Shown: piece after piece, positions 41,801 through 50,671 of the stretch
How positions within the stretch are numbered: the first letter of the stretch is position 1
Layout of the letters: each line of letters opens with the position of its first letter
NCBI GenBank assembly: GCA_028823995.1
Contig: JAPPFD010000040.1
Coordinates: 62,001 to 126,000, forward strand
Reading direction: 5' to 3'
Length of the DNA: 64,000 nt
Origin: a bacterium
GTDB lineage: Bacteria > Actinomycetota > Acidimicrobiia > Spongiisociales > ZC4RG35
Notes under the pieces: model-generated
The model's input: the letters and a program-made list of their open reading frames with translations, nothing else
Told to the model about the DNA's origin: nothing
Database searches by the model: none
Position numbers and translations under genes: made by a program

Positions 41801-42958
41801 ATGGCTCTGCAAAGACCATCTTTCACAGTGGGAATCGAAGAAGAGTACATGCTGATCGATCCCCAGACGAGGGACCTGATCTCGGATCCCGATCCCGCCA
41901 TGTTCGCCAAATGCCAGGAGTTGCTGGGCGAGCGGGTTACCCACGAGTTGTTGCGATCCCAGATCGAGGTGAGCACCAGGCCCTACTCCTCTATTGCTGC
42001 CCTGGGCGATGATCTCCGTCGCCTTCGCGGGACCGTGGTGAGCACCGCCCGGGAATTCGGGATGGAGGTCATCGCCTCTTCCACCCACCCGTTCGCCCAG
42101 TGGTGGAAACAGCAGGTCGTGGCCGACGAACGCTACTTGATGCTGGCCGGGGACATGCAGACGCTCGCCCATCGGCTGGTCACCGGGGGTATGCATGTCC
42201 ATGTGGGTATCGAGGATCCGGATATGAGGATCGACCTCATGGGCCAGGTCACCTATTTTCTCGCTCACCTGCTGGCGCTGAGCACTTCCTCGCCCTTTTG
42301 GGGAGGCCAGGACACCGGGCTGAAGAGTTATCGCCTCAACGTGTTCCGGAGCCTGCCGCGTACCGGCCTACCAGAGGAATTCGATAGCTGGAGCGCCTAC
42401 CAGAGGCACGTCGATGTCCTGGTTGGGGCGGGAATAATCGAGGACGCCAGCAAAGTGTGGTGGGATGTCAGACCCAGTGCCCGGTATCCGACTCTGGAGA
42501 TGCGTATCACGGATGTGTGCACCAAGATCGAGGATGCTCTTACTGTGGCTACGGTGTATGTGTGCCTGCTCAGCATGCTGTTCCGACTGAGGACCAATAA
42601 CCAGAAGTGGCGTTCCTATGCGACCTTTCTCTTGGATGAGAACGTGTGGCGGGCTCAGCGATACGGCTCCACCGACTCTCTGATGGACTTCGGCCTGCGC
42701 CGCCTGGTTCCCTTCTCGGAGTTGGCGGAGGAGATGGTGGACATCCTCACGCCCGAGGCGGAACAGTTGGGGTGCCTACCGCAACTCAACCGTGTGCGGC
42801 AGATAGTCATGGACGGCACTTCCGCCGAACATCAACTGGGGGCGTACCGCCGGGCGCTCAACGACGGCGCCACGCCGCGCGAAGCCCTGGTTCAGGTGGT
42901 GGATATGCTGGTAACCAACACGGCGGCGAACTTGGACTCCGGCGCCGGGGACCGGTAG
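41801..42958 (+). CDS. Carboxylate-amine ligase, YbdK/glutamate-cysteine ligase type 2 family
   Basis: A 385-residue ATP-dependent ligase of the GCS2 family. TVGIEEEYMLIDPQTRDL at the N-terminus carries the metal-binding acids. Further marks are LRSQIEVSTRP, GMHVHVGIEDPD, SSPFWGGQDTGLKSYR and WWDVRPSARYPTLEMRITDVCT. E. coli YbdK has weak gamma-glutamylcysteine ligase activity, and actinobacterial members may join other amines. The ATG at 41801 has GGGAG upstream and was chosen over the ORF-track start 51 bp earlier. The LLM oxidoreductase follows by 23 bp, so the two are co-transcribed. Confidence 0.9.
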   Translation: MALQRPSFTVGIEEEYMLIDPQTRDLISDPDPAMFAKCQELLGERVTHELLRSQIEVSTRPYSSIAALGDDLRRLRGTVVSTAREFGMEVIASSTHPFAQWWKQQVVADERYLMLAGDMQTLAHRLVTGGMHVHVGIEDPDMRIDLMGQVTYFLAHLLALSTSSPFWGGQDTGLKSYRLNVFRSLPRTGLPEEFDSWSAYQRHVDVLVGAGIIEDASKVWWDVRPSARYPTLEMRITDVCTKIEDALTVATVYVCLLSMLFRLRTNNQKWRSYATFLLDENVWRAQRYGSTDSLMDFGLRRLVPFSELAEEMVDILTPEAEQLGCLPQLNRVRQIVMDGTSAEHQLGAYRRALNDGATPREALVQVVDMLVTNTAANLDSGAGDR

Positions 42959-42981
42959 ATACGACGACCCGAGAGGAAGAC

Positions 42982-43761
42982 ATGAGCAAGTACCCGATAA
43001 GGATCGGCGTTCACCTCCAACCCCAGCATGCCGATTACTCGACCATCCGCGCTGCGGCGTCGCGGGCCGAGGAGATCGGCGCCGATGTGGTGTTCAACTG
43101 GGACCACTTCTACCCGCTGTTCGGCGATTTGGGAGGAAAGCACTTCGAGTGCTTGACGATGTTGGCGGGGTGGGCGGAATCCACCAGTCGGGCGGAGATC
43201 GGCGCCCTCGTGCTCTGCAACTCCTATCGCAACCCGGATCTGCTGGCCGACATGTCCCGCACCATAGACCATATTTCCGGCGGGCGTTTCATTCTGGGTA
43301 TCGGGTCGGGCTGGTTCCGTTGGGACTACGACTCCTATGGATACGAGTTCGGCACTGCGGGAAGCCGGCTGGATGACCTCGCCGCGGCTCTTCCCCGTAT
43401 TGAGGACCGCTTCACCAAACTCAACCCGCCGCCGCTCCGCAAGATCCCCATACTCATCGGCGGAGGGGGAGAGAAGAAGACCCTTCGACTGGTGGCTCGC
43501 CATGCCGACATCTGGCACGGATTCGGCGACGTGGCGACCATTGCCCACAAGAACTCGGTGATCGATCGGTGGTGTGAGGTGGAGGAGCGGGACCCCTCCG
43601 CCATCGAGCGGTCATGTTCGGTTCGAGACATTGACGTCTCCATGGGAGACGACTTTGCCGAGGTCGGGGCAACCTTCTTCGTGGTGAGCGCCGGAGGTCC
43701 CGATTACGACCTCTCCATTCTGGAGAAGTGGGTCGACTACCGCGACTCCAGGAACCGATAG
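42982..43761 (+). CDS. LLM-class F420-dependent oxidoreductase
   Basis: A 259-residue luciferase-like (TIM-barrel) oxidoreductase. Family marks are IRAAASRAEEIGADVVFNWDHFYPLFGD near the start, ALVLCNSYRNPDLLADMSRTIDHISGGRFILGIGSGWFRWDYDSYGYEFG in the middle, and ILIGGGGEKKTLRLVARHADIWHGFG. Actinobacterial members of this group mostly use coenzyme F420. The substrate is unknown. The ORF track starts at 42646 inside the previous gene; the ATG at 42982 has GAGAGGAAG one short step upstream. It is followed by a strong terminator hairpin. Confidence 0.92.
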   Translation: MSKYPIRIGVHLQPQHADYSTIRAAASRAEEIGADVVFNWDHFYPLFGDLGGKHFECLTMLAGWAESTSRAEIGALVLCNSYRNPDLLADMSRTIDHISGGRFILGIGSGWFRWDYDSYGYEFGTAGSRLDDLAAALPRIEDRFTKLNPPPLRKIPILIGGGGEKKTLRLVARHADIWHGFGDVATIAHKNSVIDRWCEVEERDPSAIERSCSVRDIDVSMGDDFAEVGATFFVVSAGGPDYDLSILEKWVDYRDSRNR

Positions 43762-43804
43762 CGGCCCTTACCGACGCTTTCCTACTCGGACATAGAGACT
43801 CAAA

Positions 43805-43834
43805 GAGAAGGGGCCCCGGATGGGGCCCCTTCTC
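43805..43834. terminator. Strong bidirectional terminator hairpin
   Basis: GAGAAGGGGCCCC-GGAT-GGGGCCCCTTCTC is a perfect 13-bp stem with a four-base loop in the 95-bp gap between the convergent LLM oxidoreductase and duplicated binding-protein genes. There is no clean T-run on the plus strand and only TTT on the minus side. It probably ends transcription from both directions. Confidence 0.75.
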
Positions 43835-43856
43835 AGCGTCGTTTCGTCGTTCCCGG

Positions 43857-46121
43857 CTACGGCAGTCCGATGCTGGGATCGATGAACTCGTTGGTGACGA
43901 TGTCGGTGGCGGTCACGTTCGGATCGTAGGTGGCCACATCCTGGGGCACGTAGATCTCGGCCAGCAGGGCGATGATCTCGTTGATCCGACCGATGTCGAA
44001 GTCGCCGAGGGTGTCGTTGGGACCGTTCCCGATCAGGCCCAACTCGAGCTGGGCGTCGTGGGAGAACTGGGCCACTCCGGGACTGTATGTCCAGAAGCTC
44101 TCCAGCGCGGCCACGATCTCGACGATCTGGGCGTTGGTGGCGGCCGGGTCGGCGGCGTAGTCCACCTGGGCCTGTTGCACTAGGGGCACGAACAGCTCCC
44201 AGCACTCGCGGTACTCCTCGACGATGTCGGGCTTGGTGGCCAACAACTGCGCGTACATCTCCAAGCCGGAGTCGTGGATCAGCATGAAGTCCACCGGCTT
44301 GCCCCAGTCCTCGAACTCGTACTGGTACTGGAAGGGTTCAGCCGAAGCGAATCCCTGCTGTACGAGGTTGCCCTCGGCGATGAACCGGGCGGGCGACCCG
44401 TCGTAGGAAGCGTCGATCTGGTCTTCGGTGACCCAGCCCCTACCCAACAGGAAGTCGATGTAGGTGGCGCCCTCGAAATATAGGAGGGTCCCGTCGTTCG
44501 CTCTGAGCTGATCGCCCAAGTCCTCGAAACTCTCCAAACTGTATACCTCGGGATCCCACATCACGATCTGGGGGTTCTTGTCCCTGGGGGCCACAATGCC
44601 CAGAGTGGGCTGGGACCCATAGAGTCTCACCTGTTCATCGGTGTTGGTGTACGCCAGGTGGATCGACGGGTCCTGATAGAGGAGCGAGATGTCGTTCTGG
44701 AAGCCGATGTAGGGGCCTCCGGCCCGGACTTCCAGCATCACGCCGGTGTCGCCGATCTCGTTGGTGTAGGTCCCGTTGGTGGAGTCGATCACGCCTCCAG
44801 GACCGGCCAGATGGTACAACTCGGAGTGCTCGGCCTCGGGGAACCAGTCGGTCTGGACCACGATGGTGGCAGGGCACACGTCTGCCAGGGAAGCCATGGC
44901 CATGTCGTCGGTGTCCATCGAGGGCAGTCCGATGCTGGGATCGATGAACTCGTTGGTGACGATGTCGGTGGCCGTCACGTTCGGGTCCCAGGTCTCCAGT
45001 CCCTGCGGGCCGTAGATGTCGGCCAGAAGGGCGATCACCTCGTTGACCCGATCCAGGTCGAAGTCGCCGAGGGTGTCGTTGGGACCGTTCCCGATCAGGC
45101 CCAACTCGAGCTGGGCGTCGTGGGAGAACTGGGCCACTCCGGGACTGTATGTCCAGAAGCTCTCCAGCGCGGCCACGATCTCGACGATCTGGGCGTTGGT
45201 GGCGGCCGGGTCGGCGGCGTAGTCCACCTGGGCCTGTTGCACTAGGGGCACGAACAGCTCCCAGCACTCGCGGTACTCCTCGACGATGTCGGGCTTGGTG
45301 GCCAACAACTGCGCGTACATCTCCAAGCCGGAGTCGTGGATCAGCATGATCTCGACCGGCTTGCCCCAGTCTTCGAACTCGTTCTGGTACATGTACGGCT
45401 CGGCGGAGGCGAATCCCTGCTGGACCAGGTTCCCCTCGGCGATGAACCGGGCAGGGGAGCCGTCATAGGAGGCGTCGACCTGGTCTTCAGAGACCCAACC
45501 CCTACCCAACAGGAAGTCGATGTAGGTAGCGCCCTCGAAGTAGAGGAGCGTTGCCCCCGATGCGCCGATGTCGGCGAAGCTGTCGAAGGAATACACCGCC
45601 GGATCCCACATCACCATCTGTGGGTTCTTGTCGCGGGGAGCGACGATTCCCAGGGTGGGTTGGGAAGCGGAGAGTCTCACCTGTTCATCGGTGTTGGTGT
45701 ACGCCAGGTGGATCGTCGAGTCCTGGTAGAGGAGCGAGATGTCGTTTTGGAAGCCGATGTAGGGGCCTCCGGCCCGGACTTCCAGCATCACGCCGGTGTC
45801 GCCGATCTCGTTGGTGTAGGTCCCGTTGGTGGAGTCGATCACACCGCCCGGACCGGCCAACTGGTAGAGCTCCGAATGCTCGGCCTCGGGGAACCAGTCG
45901 GTCTGGACCACGATCGTGGCAGGGCACACATCGGCCAGGGCAACGTCCGGCATGGCTGCTGCGGTGGTCTCGGTGGGTGCTGCCGTGGTGGCCGGCGCGG
46001 CGGTGGTGGCCGGCGCGGCGGTGGTCTCGACAGCTTCCTCACCGTCTCCGCAGGCCGCTACGACCAAGGCCAGCACAGCCAAGGCGGCTAGCCACCTCGG
46101 CACCTTGCGATGGTTCTTCAT
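43857..46121 (-). CDS. NMT1/THI5-like ABC substrate-binding lipoprotein, tandem-duplicated domain
   Basis: A 754-residue lipoprotein. The signal peptide with lipobox LALVVAAC is followed by a Thr/Ala/Pro linker, then two copies of one NMT1/THI5-type domain (about 62-400 and about 416-754). Both begin LADVCPATIVVQTDWFPEAEHSELY and end NVTATDIVTNEFIDPSIGLP. TDWFPEAEH is the form seen in binding proteins for thiamin-pyrimidine-like and other small nitrogen compounds. A usual family member has one such domain (about 330-390 aa). The copies are nearly identical, with one difference of four codons (DLGDQLRAND versus DIGASGA). A joining stretch SMDTDDMAMAS replaces the stop. The permease, ATPase and two amidohydrolases lie upstream in the same operon. 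Confidence 0.9.
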   Translation of the reverse strand: MKNHRKVPRWLAALAVLALVVAACGDGEEAVETTAAPATTAAPATTAAPTETTAAAMPDVALADVCPATIVVQTDWFPEAEHSELYQLAGPGGVIDSTNGTYTNEIGDTGVMLEVRAGGPYIGFQNDISLLYQDSTIHLAYTNTDEQVRLSASQPTLGIVAPRDKNPQMVMWDPAVYSFDSFADIGASGATLLYFEGATYIDFLLGRGWVSEDQVDASYDGSPARFIAEGNLVQQGFASAEPYMYQNEFEDWGKPVEIMLIHDSGLEMYAQLLATKPDIVEEYRECWELFVPLVQQAQVDYAADPAATNAQIVEIVAALESFWTYSPGVAQFSHDAQLELGLIGNGPNDTLGDFDLDRVNEVIALLADIYGPQGLETWDPNVTATDIVTNEFIDPSIGLPSMDTDDMAMASLADVCPATIVVQTDWFPEAEHSELYHLAGPGGVIDSTNGTYTNEIGDTGVMLEVRAGGPYIGFQNDISLLYQDPSIHLAYTNTDEQVRLYGSQPTLGIVAPRDKNPQIVMWDPEVYSLESFEDLGDQLRANDGTLLYFEGATYIDFLLGRGWVTEDQIDASYDGSPARFIAEGNLVQQGFASAEPFQYQYEFEDWGKPVDFMLIHDSGLEMYAQLLATKPDIVEEYRECWELFVPLVQQAQVDYAADPAATNAQIVEIVAALESFWTYSPGVAQFSHDAQLELGLIGNGPNDTLGDFDIGRINEIIALLAEIYVPQDVATYDPNVTATDIVTNEFIDPSIGLP
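43861..44890 (-). repeat. Direct repeat copy A (C-terminal domain of duplicated binding protein)
   Basis: This segment is repeated in direct order at 44923-45940. The offset is 1,062 bp at the left part and 1,050 bp at the right part because of one 12-bp indel. Within it, 43996-44287 is identical to 45058-45349 as far as I can read (about 292 bp), which suggests recent duplication or gene conversion. Confidence 0.92.
44923..45940 (-). repeat. Direct repeat copy B (N-terminal domain of duplicated binding protein)
   Basis: The second copy of the tandem repeat, encoding the first binding domain after the lipoprotein linker. It differs from copy A by scattered substitutions (for example EFEDWGKPVEIM versus YEFEDWGKPVDFM) and one 12-bp deletion. 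No transposon ends flank either copy. Confidence 0.9.
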
Positions 46122-46194
46122 GTTGACTCTCCTTTCGTTCTAACCAAGGTTTGTCGATTGATCAGCGTCATTGGCGATTGTTCTACGTTGTTTA

Positions 46195-47001
46195 TCAGGT
46201 GGTTTCGTGCCATTTCCCAACTACCAGCCTACCCAGGAAGCCGAACCCCCAGAAAACCAGGATGCCCAGCAGAGAGGAGAAGACCAGAGCGGTGAATAGC
46301 TGTTCTGTGAGTAGCCGGGCCCGGTAGAGGTCAAGCAATCTTCCCAGCCCGGGGATTCCCTTGCGGAAAAAGAACTCGCCAACGATGGCGCCGATGACTG
46401 ATAGACCTGCGGAAATGCGGAACCCGGCGAAAATGGCGGGGAGGGCATTCGGAAACTGGAGCTTTACCAGGCGGGTCAGCCGGCTTGACCGGTGCAGGGT
46501 GAAGAGGTCATGAAAGGAGGCGGGCACCGACTGGAGACCGAAGAGGGTATTGGTGATGATCGGGAAAATGGAGATGATCACGCACACCACCACCCGGCTG
46601 GTGAACCCGAACCCGAGCCACAGACCCACCAGGGGAACGATGGCCAGGATGGGCACGGTCTGGATGATCACCGCGTAGGGGTAGAAGGAGGTCTCCACCC
46701 ACTTGGCCTGGCTCATCATGATGGCCGAAGTCATTCCCAGCACGATGGCGATCACCAGGCCGGTCATGGAGACCGCCAACGTCCAGAGCAGTCCCTCCAG
46801 CACTTGGAACAGGTTGTCCTGGTTGACGAACCCGACGTCGATGACTTCGTTGGGGGTGGGCAGCAAGAACTGCCGGTCGGGGTCGAGGCTCAGGCTGATG
46901 GCGTACCAGATGCCCAACACCGCCATGAACACCACGATCGGGGGTCCCAGCCGGTAGGTGGATGAGCGGAGACGGGAGGAGGTGTGTCGGCCAGTGGTCA
47001 T
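46195..47001 (-). CDS. ABC transporter permease, TauC/SsuC/ThiX type
   Basis: A 268-residue inner-membrane permease with about six hydrophobic segments. The first is near residues 19-36 (PIVVFMAVLGIWYAISLSL). The coupling loop is in FHDLFTLHRSSRLTRLVKLQFPNALPAIFAGFRISAGLSVIGAIVGEFF, the usual form for nitrate/taurine/pyrimidine-type permeases. It shares one base with the ATPase stop codon (TAATG), so translation is coupled. It works with the duplicated NMT1-like binding protein 73 bp downstream. Confidence 0.93.
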   Translation of the reverse strand: MTTGRHTSSRLRSSTYRLGPPIVVFMAVLGIWYAISLSLDPDRQFLLPTPNEVIDVGFVNQDNLFQVLEGLLWTLAVSMTGLVIAIVLGMTSAIMMSQAKWVETSFYPYAVIIQTVPILAIVPLVGLWLGFGFTSRVVVCVIISIFPIITNTLFGLQSVPASFHDLFTLHRSSRLTRLVKLQFPNALPAIFAGFRISAGLSVIGAIVGEFFFRKGIPGLGRLLDLYRARLLTEQLFTALVFSSLLGILVFWGFGFLGRLVVGKWHETT

Positions 47002-47804
47002 TATTCGTCCCTCAGTACTTCGGAGACTTCACCGGTCAGTTCGGCAAACGCCGGGTCGAATCGAAGGTCCAGATCGCGGGGATAGGGAAAGGGGATCCGG
47101 AAAGACTTGAGAATGCGCCCGGGCCGCGACGACATCACCAGAACATCGGTTGACAGGAACACCGCCTCGTACAGGTTGTGAGTGATGAACACCGCCCCGA
47201 AACCGGCGTGGGCGAAGATCCGCAGCAACTCCAGGTTCAGGTATTCCCGGGTTATCTCATCCAGGGCCCCGAACGGCTCGTCAAAAAAGAAAAGGGGAGG
47301 GTCCAGGGTGAGCGACCTCGCCAGAGAAACCCTCATTTTCATCCCTCCCGACAATGCGGCGGGATAATGCTTATTGAACCCGCTCAGTCCCACCAGCTCG
47401 ATGGCGTCCTTGGCTCTCTTGCGCCTCTCGCTCCGCTCGAATCCCCGCAGTTCGCAGAAGAGTTCCACGTTCTTTTGCACCGTTCGCCAGGGCAGGAGGG
47501 TTGCGTCCTGGAAGACATATCCCAGGTTCCCCTCGGACCGGCGCACTTCACCGGAGCTGACCGGGAGGAGACCCGATCCCATTCTGAGCAATGTGGACTT
47601 TCCGCAACCGGAGGGGCCGACCACAGTCACGAATTGGCCCGGTTTCACCTTGAGAGAGACATTGTCCACCGCATGGGTGCCGTCGGGGAAGGTCTTACTT
47701 ACCCTGTCGAACGAGATCAGGGTGGAGGAAGAACCGCCGCCCCGCGTGTCTCCGAAGTTCGAGGGCTGGATGTCTGAGATTTGTCGGTCCCCCATCCGTG
47801 TCAA
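47001..47804 (-). CDS. ABC transporter ATP-binding protein, TauB/SsuB type
   Basis: A 267-residue ATPase with Walker A GPSGCGKST, Q-loop GYVFQDATLLPW, signature LSGGMKMRVSLARSL, Walker B PLFFFDEPFGALDEITR and switch His FITHNLYEAVFLS. This is the nitrate/sulfonate/pyrimidine group. It drives import with the permease that follows. It overlaps the deaminase-like gene upstream by 4 bp (ATGA type). Confidence 0.95.
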   Translation of the reverse strand: MTRMGDRQISDIQPSNFGDTRGGGSSSTLISFDRVSKTFPDGTHAVDNVSLKVKPGQFVTVVGPSGCGKSTLLRMGSGLLPVSSGEVRRSEGNLGYVFQDATLLPWRTVQKNVELFCELRGFERSERRKRAKDAIELVGLSGFNKHYPAALSGGMKMRVSLARSLTLDPPLFFFDEPFGALDEITREYLNLELLRIFAHAGFGAVFITHNLYEAVFLSTDVLVMSSRPGRILKSFRIPFPYPRDLDLRFDPAFAELTGEVSEVLRDE

Positions 47805-49003
47805 TTGCTTCCAGAGGCGACCACTACGCCCTCCTTCATGGTAATCCGTCCGGGACGGAGAGAGAGCGCTTCGTTGAGGGTATTCGCCTCCACCAGAGTC
47901 AGATCAGCCCGCTCTCCTGACCGGAGGGCGGGCCGGCCGTCACTGAGACTGGATATGAGGCGGAAGTCGTCGTACAGGTGCCCGGCCAGCCTCGCCAGAT
48001 AGCCCACTTCGAGGGGGTCGGCGGTAGGAAATGGACAGAAGGTGTCGTCCACGTTGTCGACGCCCAGCCTTACATGCACTCCTTCATCGATCAGCAGGTT
48101 GATAGGCGCCAGCGCCCGGCGAGGTGAGTGGACCCGGTATTCGTGCAGGATCAGGTTGGTTCGCGGCTGGCAGTTGACGGTTATCCCCAGCCCGGCCATG
48201 CGTCGGGCAAGCGAGCGGGTCTGCTGCTCGGGGAGTGCGCTCAGCAGGCAGCAGTGGCTGAACGAGACCCGTCCCTCCAGGTGCCGGCTTTCCACCTCGT
48301 CGAGGGCGAAATCCATCAGCAGCCGGGCGGGATCGAGGGTTTCGTCTATATGGACATCCACATCCACGCCTGTTCTCACCGCCAGTTCCATCATTGAACT
48401 GATCGACTCGGACGGCCGGGAGTCGTGATTGGGTGAGCCCCCGATCAGTTGGTATCTGCCCATGCTCAGGTCCCCTTGCAGCCTCAAGGTCTCCTCCCGG
48501 TCTGTCAGTGTGTCCAACACCGCGAAGGCCACCAACTCGATTTCCATGACCTTCTTCATCTGTTCCCGCACTTCCCCCATCACCTCCCACCGGGGGGCGG
48601 CGACGTGTTCGGGATGGCACCCGACATGGCCCCTGGCCCGGGTGGCGCCGTTGGCCAACAGGGTGGAAAAGAGTCTTCGGGCTCGTTCGGCCGCAGTATC
48701 CGCTACATAGCCCTCCGGCCTGGCCCCCGCTTCGATGGCGTCGTCCAGGGATCGGGGTGGGCGGGGAGAGCCGACGTATGCGCGGTCGGGATGCAGGTGC
48801 GGCTCGGCGAAGGACGGCATGGCCAGGTGCGAAGGCTCCGAGACCGGCCTTCCCGACCGGGCGGGAGCAGGTTTGATATCGGTGATGAGGCCGCGGCGCA
48901 TCAAGATCACCTGAGGCCCCGAACACTCGGGCACTGTGACCGGCCCGACAGCCGCCGGCCGGTCTCCTTCGGCCAACCGCCGGGGATGAGTGGGATGTTC
49001 CAC
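47801..49003 (-). CDS. Amidohydrolase, cytosine deaminase (CodA)-like
   Basis: This 400-residue cytoplasmic hydrolase of the amidohydrolase superfamily shows the CodA-type metal and catalytic residues. They are AEPHLHPDRAYV (HxH), DVDVHIDETLD (His and catalytic Glu), VSFSHCCLLSAL (His) and RLGVDNVDDTFCPF (Asp). Known relatives deaminate cytosine, isoguanine, creatinine or similar ring amidines, and the exact substrate is not clear. Its place between an importer ATPase and a second amidohydrolase suggests the imported compound is a small N-heterocycle. It overlaps its neighbours by 4 bp and 1 bp. Confidence 0.85.
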   Translation of the reverse strand: MEHPTHPRRLAEGDRPAAVGPVTVPECSGPQVILMRRGLITDIKPAPARSGRPVSEPSHLAMPSFAEPHLHPDRAYVGSPRPPRSLDDAIEAGARPEGYVADTAAERARRLFSTLLANGATRARGHVGCHPEHVAAPRWEVMGEVREQMKKVMEIELVAFAVLDTLTDREETLRLQGDLSMGRYQLIGGSPNHDSRPSESISSMMELAVRTGVDVDVHIDETLDPARLLMDFALDEVESRHLEGRVSFSHCCLLSALPEQQTRSLARRMAGLGITVNCQPRTNLILHEYRVHSPRRALAPINLLIDEGVHVRLGVDNVDDTFCPFPTADPLEVGYLARLAGHLYDDFRLISSLSDGRPALRSGERADLTLVEANTLNEALSLRPGRITMKEGVVVASGSN

Positions 49004-50457
49004 TATTGGTAGAGAAGGGTCGTCAGGGGGATGTCTTCTCGGCCCAGCCCGGCCCGGGCGCGGATGTCTGCGGCCCTGCTCCGGGCTTCCATGTGGAGCG
49101 CAGCCTCGTCTATGCCAATCACCCGGCCATCACGGAAGCAGGGCCGCCCGTCCACCCATGTCTCATGCACCGATGCGGTGGAAACCGACCAGACCAGGGC
49201 TGAGAGCGGGTCGCCGTAGGGTATCCACTCGGGGTGGTCGAGGTCCCACAACACGAAATCGGCCTTCTTTCCCACCTCGAGCGAACCGATCTGGTCATCC
49301 ATACCCAGGGCCTTCGCCCCATCGATGGTGGCCATGCGCAGCGCCTGCCGCGCCCCTACCAGCGAAGCATCCATCCGGGCGTCCTTGAACAGGCCGGCGG
49401 CAAGGTGCACTTGGCGGTGCAGGTTGAGATTGCCCGCCGCGGAGACGCCGTCGGTCCCCAGTCCCACGGTCACTTCCGCCTCCATCATCTCGGGGTACTT
49501 TCCGATCGAGGTGGCGCCTTTGGCGAGTTTCAGGGAAGTGGACGGACAGAAGGCCACCTTGGTCCGATGAGAAGAGAGAAGATCCACCTCCTCGGGCGTC
49601 ACCGCCACCGCATGAGCGATCACCAGATTGTCGCCCAGACCGCCTGCGCGAGCGATCCTGGTGATGGGCCAGTTTCCATGACGGCGTTGGGAGATCTCAG
49701 CCTCTGCCAGGGATGTGGCGAGGTGGTAGGTCGTGCCCACCCCCAGTCTCGCAGCCAGTTCTCGCGCGCCGACATGAAGGTCCAGACTGCAGGGTTCCTT
49801 CCCCTCGATGTTCACCCACACCCCGAGCCGCCCCCCGGCCGACCCGTTCCAGGCGGCGACCGTCTCGGCCAGGGCTTCAAGCGCGGTTTCGGCGTCGGGA
49901 AAGAAGTGATGATCGACCATCTCGGCCGACCAACCTCGGGGGATCTCGGCAGGCTGGACGTCGGCGGCGTGACGGCCGGTTATGCCTCGGATCCCCGTCT
50001 GTTCCACGGCGGAGGCCACCGGCGCGGGGTCGTTCTGGGCGCCCATGTCCAAAAAGCAGGTGGTCCCTCCCCGGAGCATCTCCGCGGTTCCCAAGAGCGA
50101 CCCCACTTCTTCGTCTGCGGGGCTGACATGGGCATAGAAGGGCTTCGCCCAGTGGAACACCCAGGTCCGGGTGTCGATCACATCGGGGAACACCGCCCTC
50201 GACAGCGTTTCGGAGAGATGGACGTGGGAATCGACAAATCCCGGCGCCAGTCCCAGGCGCCGACCATCCAGCCGCTCCACGGGTTGGCTGCTGGGGCTTG
50301 AGCGCATCCGTTCGGTCACCTCGGCCGTGGCGCCCAGGTCCTTTATCCGATCGCCTTCTATCAGGATCGCTCCGTCATGAATCACCCGGTCAGCCCCGTC
50401 ACAGGTGATGACGAACTCCAAGTGTTCGATGAGCGTTGAAGAGGCGGGAGGGGTCAC
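49003..50457 (-). CDS. Amidohydrolase, TRZ/ATZ/SAH-deaminase-like
   Basis: The 484-residue first gene of the importer operon. Metal motifs are FVDSHVHLSETLS (HxH), VGTTYHLATSLAEAE (His), NLVIAHAVAVTPEE (His) and VGLGTDGVSAAGNLNLHRQV (Asp). The C-terminal small barrel has GSLEVGKKADFVLWD. The group includes S-adenosylhomocysteine/guanine deaminases and triazine hydrolases. In those, the third motif is usually HxxE with the Glu catalytic; here it reads HLAT, so the acid seems replaced by Thr or shifted. The substrate is unknown. Its stop shares a base with the next gene's start. Confidence 0.82.
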   Translation of the reverse strand: MTPPASSTLIEHLEFVITCDGADRVIHDGAILIEGDRIKDLGATAEVTERMRSSPSSQPVERLDGRRLGLAPGFVDSHVHLSETLSRAVFPDVIDTRTWVFHWAKPFYAHVSPADEEVGSLLGTAEMLRGGTTCFLDMGAQNDPAPVASAVEQTGIRGITGRHAADVQPAEIPRGWSAEMVDHHFFPDAETALEALAETVAAWNGSAGGRLGVWVNIEGKEPCSLDLHVGARELAARLGVGTTYHLATSLAEAEISQRRHGNWPITRIARAGGLGDNLVIAHAVAVTPEEVDLLSSHRTKVAFCPSTSLKLAKGATSIGKYPEMMEAEVTVGLGTDGVSAAGNLNLHRQVHLAAGLFKDARMDASLVGARQALRMATIDGAKALGMDDQIGSLEVGKKADFVLWDLDHPEWIPYGDPLSALVWSVSTASVHETWVDGRPCFRDGRVIGIDEAALHMEARSRAADIRARAGLGREDIPLTTLLYQ

Positions 50458-50671
50458 AGCCTTCTGTGCGTTGTGTGCGCCGCGTGGCGTTGCATAGGAT
50501 ACCCCCTCCAGTAACAGGCCGACGTTCTCCCGATGAGTGGACGATGACCGAGTGGCCTATCCAAGGGGATAAACAGAGTGCCTGAGTCACGCTTGGATGT
50601 CCTTTGTCAAAGACTCAGAGCCACGGTTCACATCCGCTGGGATGTCAAGGAGCCTGTCTGCTTCGACTCAC

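Noticed and set aside
43861-45940. Direct repeats as ends of a mobile element
   Set aside because: Each copy is a binding domain; there is no transposase, terminal inverted repeat or target duplication.
49234-50301. 355-residue plus-strand ORF
   Set aside because: It is the shadow of the TRZ/ATZ-like amidohydrolase, whose metal motifs are in the minus-strand frame.
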